Assembly (NCBI GenBank): GCA_943372515.1
Contig: CALRYY010000035.1
Span: forward strand, 1-36,414
Length of the DNA: 36,414 bases
Origin: RAM1 sp943372515
GTDB lineage: Bacteria; Pseudomonadota; Gammaproteobacteria; Burkholderiales; Burkholderiaceae_C
Direction of reading: 5' to 3'
Shown: positions 17,185 through 23,277 of the stretch, piece by piece
Position numbering within the stretch: position 1 is the first letter of the stretch
Layout of the letters: every line of letters starts with the position of its first letter
Made by a program: the position numbers and the translations under genes
The notes under the pieces: generated by a model
Told to the model about the DNA's origin: nothing
Databases searched by the model: none
The model's input: only the letters and a program-made list of their open reading frames with translations

Positions 17185-17219
17185 AGTATAGCCAATTAAC
17201 CAACCGCTCGGTCGGTTAA
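17185..17219 (-). promoter_or_regulatory. paaA promoter with PaaR-like operator
   Basis: The palindrome TTAACCAACCG (17196-17206), CT, CGGTCGGTTAA (17209-17219) matches in ten of eleven arm positions. It resembles the TTAACCGACCG half-sites known for TetR-type PaaR of Betaproteobacteria. A TATACT -10 box reading toward paaA lies at 17190-17185, which puts the palindrome over the -35 region and spacer, where a repressor would block polymerase. A good -35 is not evident. Confidence 0.75.
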
Positions 17220-17411
17220 CCCTGGCACCGCCCGAAAATGGCGCGTGTTGCACGTTGGGCCCTCAAACGGTGCGGTTATCTGGCAGCAAAGTGGGTGAAC
17301 CTGCGTCATAAGTTCTCAAAGAAAGTGCTGGCTGCGTTGCTGCAGTGCGGCACAGGTTTTGCAAAACGTAACACGGCCGAGTGGGGCCGTTACTCAATTT
17401 CAGGAGAAGAA

Positions 17412-18437
17412 ATGAAAACAAACTTGATCGCCGCAGCCGTGCTCACGGTGCTGGCAGGCGCCGCCAGCGCGCAAAGCTCGGTGCAACTCATGGGCACGGC
17501 CGACGTTTACGCCGGCAGCCTGCGCATGTCCGGCGACGCGGGTCGCCGCACGGTCGTCAACAGCGGTGGCATGACCACGTCGTGGTTTGGCATGAAGGGG
17601 TCTGAAGACCTGGGCGGCGGGCTGAAGGCCAACTTCGCGCTCACCTCGTTCATCCAGGTCGATTCGGGCGTGCAGGGCCGTTTTGCCAACGACCCGTTCT
17701 TCTCGCGCGACGCCAACGTCAGCCTGCAAGGCGGCTTTGGCACGTTCACACTGGGCCGTGGCCTGGCGCCCAACTTCCTGCCGACCGTGATCTTCAACCC
17801 GTTTGGTGATTCGTTCACCTTTGCGCCGCTGGTGCTGCATGCCAATGTGCCGCTGTTCAACGGCACGGGCTGGGCTGCGACCACGCCGTCAGACACCGGT
17901 TGGGCCAACGAAATGATCTACAGCACGCCCAGTTTCGGTGGGCTCTCGGCCAACATCCATTACCAGTTTGGCGAAGTACAGGGCAATTCGGGCCCCAAGA
18001 ACGTGGGCTTCAACGTGCTGTACTTCAATGGCCCGTTCGCCGCCACGATGTTCTACGAGCGTGACCAGATCAGCAACCCCACCACGCCGGCACCCTTTGC
18101 CACGGGCGACAAGAAGACCGACATGATGGTCGGCGCCTCGTACGACGCCAAGGTGGTCAAGGGCTTCCTGACCTACGGCCGCGCCAAATCAGACCGCCTG
18201 GTGCCTACCGCCAAGACGGTTTCGCTGGGTGCATCCGTACCTGTGGGGCTGGGCAAGGTGCTGGTCGGCGGCGCCAGGACCAGCGTGACGCCGGGCAACA
18301 CCCGCACCACCTGGACGGTCGGTTACGACTACAACCTGTCCAAGAGCACCGACGTGTATGCCATGTACATGCGCGACAAGATCAGCACGTTTGCCAGCGG
18401 CACCAGCTTCGGCGCCGGCATCCGCAAGCGTTTCTGA
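17412..18437 (+). CDS. Trimeric outer membrane porin (Gram-negative porin family)
   Basis: A 16-strand general diffusion porin of 341 residues like the Omp32 and OmpC-type porins of Burkholderiales. It opens with a signal peptide (MKTNLIAAAVLTVLAGAASAQ), then SSVQLMGTADVYAG, the conserved GMKGSEDLGGGLKANF block, the FGTFTLGRG eyelet region, and a C-terminal strand ending in GAGIRKRF. The start ATG at 17412 is preceded by AGGAGAAG. The frame extends upstream to 17238 but without a signal. The gene diverges from paaA across about 260 bases. Whether it serves uptake of aromatic acids is only suggested by that position. Confidence 0.92.
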   Translation: MKTNLIAAAVLTVLAGAASAQSSVQLMGTADVYAGSLRMSGDAGRRTVVNSGGMTTSWFGMKGSEDLGGGLKANFALTSFIQVDSGVQGRFANDPFFSRDANVSLQGGFGTFTLGRGLAPNFLPTVIFNPFGDSFTFAPLVLHANVPLFNGTGWAATTPSDTGWANEMIYSTPSFGGLSANIHYQFGEVQGNSGPKNVGFNVLYFNGPFAATMFYERDQISNPTTPAPFATGDKKTDMMVGASYDAKVVKGFLTYGRAKSDRLVPTAKTVSLGASVPVGLGKVLVGGARTSVTPGNTRTTWTVGYDYNLSKSTDVYAMYMRDKISTFASGTSFGAGIRKRF

Positions 18438-18451
18438 TGATCCGGAACGGT

Positions 18452-18466
18452 GGCGGCTCAGCCGCC
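18452..18466 (+). terminator. Hairpin after the porin gene
   Basis: A perfect 6-bp stem GGCGGC / GCCGCC with loop TCA begins 14 bases after the porin stop. No T-run follows, so it may be a weak or factor-assisted terminator. The loop is also the stop codon of the rlmJ fragment on the other strand. Confidence 0.35.
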
Positions 18467-18550
18467 GCTGTCCAGCGCAAACGCCGCGTTGCGATCCTGC
18501 CCCAGGTGTTCGACCATCTGGGGTAGAGCGGCTTGCAGCGCGGCTAAGGC
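18458..18550 (-). pseudogene. C-terminal fragment of a displaced rlmJ
   Basis: On the minus strand, 30 codons ending at a stop (18460-18458) read ALAALQAALPQM, VEHLGQDRNAAFALD and SGG. They align with the end of the intact rlmJ product (VLKEALPQMAVLLGQDKHAGYTL) with about half the residues identical and only one single-residue shift. An in-frame stop occurs right before the fragment and no start precedes it, so it cannot be expressed as a protein. Its G+C is high like the flanking host genes. Both copies share the 11-base block TGGGGCAGGAT (18494-18504 and 23297-23307 on the plus strand). It is best explained as the original rlmJ 3' end pushed aside when the neighbouring accessory genes arrived. 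Confidence 0.75.
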
Positions 18551-18591
18551 TCACGCCTCGCCTAAGGCCACTGACGGTCTAAAGGGAAGGG

Positions 18592-18630
18592 TTGCAATAC
18601 ACTGCAAGGGTCTAGAACTCGCAACCTTGC
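18592..18630 (+). promoter_or_regulatory. Inverted repeats and possible promoter before the island operon
   Basis: TTGCA (18592-18596) is mirrored by TGCAA (18603-18607), and GCAAGG (18604-18609) by CCTTGC (18625-18630). TTGCAA at 18592 with TAGAAC at 18613 would give a -35/-10 pair with a short 15-base spacer. The region is the only place for a promoter of the four-gene operon, 17 to 55 bases before its first ATG, but none of the boxes is strong. Confidence 0.3.
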
Positions 18631-18646
18631 TAGCCCATCTCTGGCC

Positions 18647-20713
18647 ATGCTCAAGCACACATTCCAACACTTTCGTGGTACCAGTGCCAAGCGTGAACGA
18701 GAACTGTGGGGATCCGGCATTTTGGACTGGGCGTCATACGAGCGGTCGCGCAATCCCCAGAGCAATCTTTTTGGCCCAGCTGATCAGCTGAATGATTTCA
18801 GCCGGGCAATTCAAGACGGCGAAGCTGCCTTGGGACGTGGAGATGCCCAATTCTTCGCAGCCCTGCTTGATCGGAATGAGCATTTCCGCATTGGGCTTTC
18901 CATGCCTGATGACGTGCTCTTCCTCGATATTGAGACGACGGGCCTAAGCCGGTACTACGACACCATCACTGTCATTGGATGGTCCTTGCGTGGCCACTAT
19001 GGCTTTTTCGTCAAAGGTCAGGATGACTCAGATCTCCGTCAAGCTTTGGCGGCGGCGAAAGTGCTGGTTACTTTCAACGGGACCTTGTTCGATATTCCTT
19101 TCATCGCACACGAGTACCCGGCGCTCGTTCTTCCCAAAATTCATATTGATCTGCGTTTTCTGGCGCGCCGAGCGGGGCTAACGGGCGGGCAAAAGCACAT
19201 CGAAAAACTTCTTGGTATTCAGCGCGATGCAGGCGTTGCGGAAGTGGGTGGAGAAATGGCGCCCGTGTTGTGGAACAACTACACAAGAGGAGACACGGAG
19301 TCGTTAACCCGGCTACTGCGATACAACGCCGCTGACATACACGGCATGAAGCACATCTTTGATGTCACCTGTGCGCAAGTGCTGAAAGGCTATGGCTTTC
19401 CCCTCGAAAAATGTCCGTTAGTAAAACTTACAGAACGGGAGCACCCGAACAAGGCAGAGATGGTGGAGAGCGTTATCGCTAGACACGCAAAACCTTGGCC
19501 TCGTCAGGAAAAGAAAAAGCTGCGTCTAGAAGATCTTGTTTTCGTAGACCAGAATCCCCGGCTTCGAGTGGTGGGCATTGACCTGACAGGTTCAGAGAAG
19601 CGTCCGTCTGGATGGTGCTTTCTTGACGGACGAGAAGTGATCACAGCGGCTTTATCTGGCGATGAGGAGATCATCGCCAGAACGGTCAAGGAATCGCCAC
19701 ATGTCATCTCAATCGACTCGCCGCTCTCTTTGCCAGATGGTCGGATCAAGGTAACGGATGATGATCCTGGGCGTCAGCAGTACGGCATCATGCGCCAGTG
19801 TGAACGTGTATTGAAGAAACGTGGAGTCAACGTTTACCCAGCACTCCTACCGTCCATGCAGCGGCTTACTGCCCGAGGAATTTACCTTGCAGGCCGGTTC
19901 CGAGAGTTGGGCTTCCCCGTGATCGAAAGTTACCCGGGTGCCGCCCAGGACATCATGGGCATCCCGCGGAAGCAGAAGGGACTGGAGTACCTTGAACAGG
20001 GCTTGGCAGAGTTCGGGGTTAGCGGGAGCTTCATCAAGGATCCGGTGTCGCACGATGAGTTGGATGCCATCACTTCGGCTGTCGTCGGTGTCTTTTTCTG
20101 GGCCGGTCAAGTTGAACGTCTTGGCCCTGATCCACTAGGCGAAGAAGCTTTGTTCATTCCCGATTTGCGCGTGGATGTCTTGGAGCGCCGTAGCCGTTTG
20201 GTGGTTGGCCTGAGCGGGGAGCTGGGTGCAGGGAAGACTACAGCGGCTGAGTACCTCAAGAAGGCCGGGTTTACGTATTGCCGCTACAGCCAGGTAATCA
20301 AGCGCAGACTGGAGCAGATTGCGCCTGAGCCCAGCCGGGGCGACTTACAGCGAGAGGGTCAGTGGGTGCATGAGAACCTTGGGCAACGATGGCTAGGCCG
20401 TGAACTGGTCAGACCCTTGATTTCCGATCGGTTTGTGGTCATTGACGGGCTTCGTTTTCCGGATGACCATGCGTTCTTGACAGAAATCTACGGGTCACAG
20501 TTTTTACATATTCACGTGGTTGCGTCTCGCGAACTTAGAAAAATACGGTTTGAGGCGCGTGAGGGAACAGATTTCGAGAAGGCGGCCAGTCAGCCCGTGG
20601 AGCAACGCTCTGGTGATTTGGAGCGCTTTGGGCGCGACGTTGTCGAAAATAATGGTGAGTTGGGTACGTTCTACCGCTCAGTTGACGAAATTCTTAACCG
20701 GAAGTGGAGATAG
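18647..20713 (+). CDS. Three-domain protein: DEDDy exonuclease, DUF429, P-loop nucleotide kinase
   Basis: A 688-residue fusion, first gene of the island operon. Residues 1-265 form a YprB-type RNase H-like 3'-5' exonuclease: D94 and E96 in FLDIETTGL, D149 in FNGTLFDIPF, D168, and Y226/D230 in YNAADIHG, the spacing of DEDDy enzymes. Residues about 305-500 match DUF429, a predicted RNase H-fold nuclease, with D312 in GIDLTGSEKRPSGW, D357 in SIDSPLSLP, E427 in VIESYPG and D470/D473 in SHDELDA. Residues about 515-688 are a P-loop kinase with GELGAGKT (524-531) and SRGDLQREGQWV, resembling UPF0200/adenylate-kinase-like and phage dNMP kinases. Each part is recognisable alone; I know of no described protein joining all three. 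All acidic residues look intact. The ATG at 18647 has no clear ribosome site. Its role is unknown; nucleic-acid degradation coupled to nucleotide phosphorylation is an inference. Confidence 0.85.
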   Translation: MLKHTFQHFRGTSAKRERELWGSGILDWASYERSRNPQSNLFGPADQLNDFSRAIQDGEAALGRGDAQFFAALLDRNEHFRIGLSMPDDVLFLDIETTGLSRYYDTITVIGWSLRGHYGFFVKGQDDSDLRQALAAAKVLVTFNGTLFDIPFIAHEYPALVLPKIHIDLRFLARRAGLTGGQKHIEKLLGIQRDAGVAEVGGEMAPVLWNNYTRGDTESLTRLLRYNAADIHGMKHIFDVTCAQVLKGYGFPLEKCPLVKLTEREHPNKAEMVESVIARHAKPWPRQEKKKLRLEDLVFVDQNPRLRVVGIDLTGSEKRPSGWCFLDGREVITAALSGDEEIIARTVKESPHVISIDSPLSLPDGRIKVTDDDPGRQQYGIMRQCERVLKKRGVNVYPALLPSMQRLTARGIYLAGRFRELGFPVIESYPGAAQDIMGIPRKQKGLEYLEQGLAEFGVSGSFIKDPVSHDELDAITSAVVGVFFWAGQVERLGPDPLGEEALFIPDLRVDVLERRSRLVVGLSGELGAGKTTAAEYLKKAGFTYCRYSQVIKRRLEQIAPEPSRGDLQREGQWVHENLGQRWLGRELVRPLISDRFVVIDGLRFPDDHAFLTEIYGSQFLHIHVVASRELRKIRFEAREGTDFEKAASQPVEQRSGDLERFGRDVVENNGELGTFYRSVDEILNRKWR

Positions 20714-20716
20714 AAA

Positions 20717-21760
20717 GTGCCGATTTCCATCGTGGTGGGGGGGCAATACGGTTCCGAAGGGAAGGGGAAGATCGCCCACTTTGTCGCGCGAACCTCGAAT
20801 GCCCGAGCTGCCGTTCGGGTGGGTGGCCCGAACTCTGGCCACACGGTGTACGCAGAGAGTGGCGAGAAATTCATCTTCCAGCACCTGCCCACTGCGGCCA
20901 TCCTGCCAGACGTGGTGTGTGTGATGGCGACGGGCAGCTACCTGGATGTGTCGCGCTTGATCCATGAGGTGGAGATGGCCAAGCTGCCTGTTCATCGCCT
21001 CAAGGTGGATCCGCATGCTGTGGTCATCACCGAGCAGGATTGCGTGGACGAGCACTTGGTGGGGCTGCGTGCCGGCATTGGCTCCACGTTAACCGGGACT
21101 GGTGCTGCCGTTTTAAACCGTATCTCCCGTACACGCCCCGTGCGTTTTGCAAAGGATATGCCCAGCTTGCAGCCGTATCTTTGCGATACCAAGGAGCTGC
21201 TTTCTTTCATGCTGGCGGCTGGCGATCGGGTGGTGATCGAAGGCACCCAAGGCTACGGTCTCTCGGTGCTGCATACGCCGCACTACCCGTTTGCGACCAG
21301 CCGGGACACGACGGCGGCAGGCTTCCTCTCTGAGGTGGGTTTGAGCCCGCTGGATGTGGACGACGTGGTGATGGTGCTTCGTGCGTTCCCGATTCGGGTG
21401 CCGGGAAACAGCGGGCCGTTGGCGAAAGAGATTTCTTGGGAGCGACTGACTAGCGAGAGTGGGTCAATAACACCGATTTCTGAGATCACGTCGGTGACAA
21501 AGACTGTGCGCCGTGTTGCGCATTTCGATCCGGAGATCGTCAAGTCTGCCTTGAGATCAAACCGGCCGACACGAGTGATGCTTAACCACGTTGATTATTT
21601 TGATCGATCTCCAGACCTGCTTGCAGGACAGCTGACGGCAAAGATGCTTGCAGCCGTGAAAACGCTTGAGAGAGAGGTCGGGGCGTCAATTGATTATCTG
21701 GGTACTTCCCCTGTCCATCTTGTTGTCAGGCCAGAGATCAAAGCATACAAAAGGGCGTAA
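20717..21760 (+). CDS. PurZ-like adenylosuccinate synthetase homologue with Asp13 to Ser
   Basis: A 347-residue protein of the PurA family, well short of the 430 residues of bacterial PurA and the length of archaeal and phage forms. PurA joins IMP and aspartate using GTP. Here the N-terminal motif reads GGQYGSEGKGK, so the catalytic Asp of GDEGKGK (Asp13 in E. coli) is Ser13. The second catalytic residue is kept as His42 in NSGHTV. Other family blocks are GSTLTGTGAA, EGTQGYGLSVLH with YPFATSRDTT, and TKTVRRVAHFD. Loss of this Asp is the reported mark of phage PurZ, which condenses dGMP with aspartate toward 2,6-diaminopurine nucleotides. A normal PurA role is therefore unlikely; substrate dGMP is inferred. 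It starts at GTG (20717) with GGAGA six bases upstream, three bases after gene 1. Confidence 0.88.
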   Translation: MPISIVVGGQYGSEGKGKIAHFVARTSNARAAVRVGGPNSGHTVYAESGEKFIFQHLPTAAILPDVVCVMATGSYLDVSRLIHEVEMAKLPVHRLKVDPHAVVITEQDCVDEHLVGLRAGIGSTLTGTGAAVLNRISRTRPVRFAKDMPSLQPYLCDTKELLSFMLAAGDRVVIEGTQGYGLSVLHTPHYPFATSRDTTAAGFLSEVGLSPLDVDDVVMVLRAFPIRVPGNSGPLAKEISWERLTSESGSITPISEITSVTKTVRRVAHFDPEIVKSALRSNRPTRVMLNHVDYFDRSPDLLAGQLTAKMLAAVKTLEREVGASIDYLGTSPVHLVVRPEIKAYKRA

Positions 21761-21766
21761 TTGAGC

Positions 21767-22678
21767 ATGAGCCATCCTGATCCTTTTCCTCAAATTCCCC
21801 CGGCTCTGCTGAACTCTGGCGACATTCATGCGTATGCAGTTCATCCTGATGTCCAGTTTATTCAGCCCTTTAATCCCGATCGCCTTAAGTCTGCGTCCTA
21901 CGAGATACCTTGCGAGGGCACGATCCACGCTTGGGAAAGTCAGAGTGATCCGCTTGGATCTGCCAAAAAAATCGAAGTGGAACTTTCGAAGGAGGTTTCA
22001 TATACGCTTAAGCCGAACAGTATTGTGTTTCTTTCGCCATCGGCGCAGTTCAAGCTGCCCAATTATTTGGCTGTCAGATTCAATCTGACGATTACTAGGG
22101 TTCATCAAGGCCTCTTACTTGGAACCGGACCATTGGTTGATCCAGGTTTTGAGGGGCGCCTCTTGATCCCGTTGCATAACTTAACAAACCAAGAAATCGT
22201 TATTCATGCAGATGAGATGTTGATTTGGGTTGAAGTTACTAAGCTGTCTCCTCAGCAGTCAGTGCAGAAAGCTCCGGCGCATAATTTTCCGCAGAAAGAG
22301 TTTCCGATTGACAAAAAAAACCGCCTACCGGCAGCGTACTTTCGGAAAGCACATCCAGGCAAGGCAATTCTTTCGTCTCTGCAGGAAACATTAGATGAAT
22401 CCAAAGCCCTTAATGCAAAACTTAAGGATGTCATTAAAAAATGGTCTTGGGCCGTTGCAATTACAACCGCAATTGCGGGTATAGGGGTTGTCGCAGCCAT
22501 GCTTCAAGTTGTTCTTGCGGCAAATGCCCGATTTGATTCTTTGGGAGAAAATTCGACTAAGCAGCAGACGATTCTTGACGCGCAGGCTAAAGAAATCGAC
22601 CAATTAAGAAAAGATATTCGATTGTTGATGGCTGCTTCGAAAGACAAGAAATCTCGTGCTGTTGTGCAGACGCCATGA
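21767..22678 (+). CDS. dCTP deaminase/dUTPase-fold protein with C-terminal membrane helix
   Basis: A protein of 303 residues (305 if the in-frame TTG at 21761 is used; AAGGG at 21751 suits that codon too; numbers below are for the longer form). Residues 15-165 have the dCTP deaminase/dUTPase beta fold: ASYE near 47 in place of the usual substrate-loop pattern, LKPNSIVFLSP, and GTGPLVDPGFEGRLLIPLHNLT. In Dcd enzymes the catalytic Glu stands in the VLEFYN-like segment; here the aligned text is LIPLHN, so that Glu appears to be Pro and deamination is doubtful. After a linker, a hydrophobic helix (about 229-254, WAVAITTAIAGIGVVAAML) and a charged, coiled-coil-like tail follow. Nucleotide binding at a membrane is a reasonable reading; the function is unknown. 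Base composition is the most A/T-rich in the window. Its stop overlaps the start of the kinase gene (ATGA). Confidence 0.82.
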   Translation: MSHPDPFPQIPPALLNSGDIHAYAVHPDVQFIQPFNPDRLKSASYEIPCEGTIHAWESQSDPLGSAKKIEVELSKEVSYTLKPNSIVFLSPSAQFKLPNYLAVRFNLTITRVHQGLLLGTGPLVDPGFEGRLLIPLHNLTNQEIVIHADEMLIWVEVTKLSPQQSVQKAPAHNFPQKEFPIDKKNRLPAAYFRKAHPGKAILSSLQETLDESKALNAKLKDVIKKWSWAVAITTAIAGIGVVAAMLQVVLAANARFDSLGENSTKQQTILDAQAKEIDQLRKDIRLLMAASKDKKSRAVVQTP

Positions 22679-23277
22679 CTCGTTTAGAAGTAGTTGGCGG
22701 AATTGCTAGTGGAAAGTCGACTTTTGCCTCCGTTCTAGCAATGTCAGGCGCTGCGTCTGTCTTCGAGAGTTTTGCGGCCAATCCCTTCTTTGAGATTTTC
22801 TACTCCAACCCGGTTCGTTACGCCTTCGAAACCGAAGTCACTTACATGCTGCAGCACTACAGCAGCATTGCCGATGCTGCGAGTATTAAGCAGAGTTTGG
22901 TGGTGGCCGATTTCTCCATGGCGCTGGATCTTGCGTACGCCCGTGTGACGCTTAGTCCAGATGATCTGAAAATCTTTGAGCAGGTCTACGATCATGCGGT
23001 GGCCAAGATTGGTCCGCCTGACCTGCTGATTAAGCTGGACTGTGCGCCCGAGGTTGAACTGGCGCGCATCCGGGCGCGTGCACGCCCGGCCGAGAAGCCC
23101 ATTGAGCTGGACTACCTGCACCGGTTGAACATCGCCACGGAGGCCGTGCTGGATGACGCGCGCTTTCGTGGGCAGGCGGTTTTGCGAATTGACAGCGGAG
23201 CGCTCGATTTCCGGTCAGAGGGACGAGACCGAGCTGATGTCGTGAGGCAGGTGCTGTCCCGTCTCACCCCTTTATAA
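22675..23277 (+). CDS. Deoxynucleoside kinase
   Basis: A 200-residue P-loop enzyme of the dNK/deoxyguanosine-deoxyadenosine kinase family, transferring phosphate from ATP to the 5'-OH of a deoxynucleoside. Evidence: Walker A GIASGKST (9-16), Glu31 in FESFAANPFF, the DFSMALDLAYARVTL segment (D79) in place of the usual Asp-aromatic-Lys/Arg region, the beta-strand LLIKLDCAPEV, and the Arg-rich lid RIRARARPAEKPIELDYLHRL. Length is typical of bacterial members. It is the last gene of the island operon, its ATG overlapping the previous stop. Its 3' end overlaps the rlmJ stop by 14 bases, tail to tail. It could supply dGMP (or dAMP) to the neighbouring PurZ-like enzyme; base preference cannot be told from sequence. 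Confidence 0.88.
   Translation: MTRLEVVGGIASGKSTFASVLAMSGAASVFESFAANPFFEIFYSNPVRYAFETEVTYMLQHYSSIADAASIKQSLVVADFSMALDLAYARVTLSPDDLKIFEQVYDHAVAKIGPPDLLIKLDCAPEVELARIRARARPAEKPIELDYLHRLNIATEAVLDDARFRGQAVLRIDSGALDFRSEGRDRADVVRQVLSRLTPL

Larger units (their letters stand above)
18551..23277 (+). other. Accessory gene island of four nucleotide-related genes
   Basis: A 4.7-kb block lying between the rlmJ fragment and the intact rlmJ. It is clearly poorer in G+C than its surroundings (gene 3 is below 50 per cent in long stretches, against mid-60s in neighbours) and uses rare codons such as TTA, AGA and ATA freely. It holds four plus-strand genes with gaps of 3 bases or less, about 0-6 bases, and an ATGA overlap, so one operon is likely. 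No integrase, transposase or terminal inverted repeat is seen. The left edge is taken where similarity to rlmJ stops; the right edge is uncertain because rlmJ itself may have been exchanged. Confidence 0.65.

Noticed and set aside
18189..18554. Minus-strand reading frame covering the rlmJ fragment region
   Set aside because: It is in a different frame from the RlmJ-like tail and is mostly antisense to the porin gene.
20717..21760. Ordinary purA
   Set aside because: The protein is about 85 residues too short for bacterial PurA and lacks the catalytic Asp, and it sits in an accessory operon.
21767..22678. Active dCTP deaminase of the known anti-phage type
   Set aside because: The segment expected to carry the catalytic Glu reads LIPLHN, so enzyme activity is not supported by sequence.
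18551..23277. Prophage or integrative element with its own recombinase
   Set aside because: No integrase, transposase, phage structural gene or terminal inverted repeat could be found in the block.
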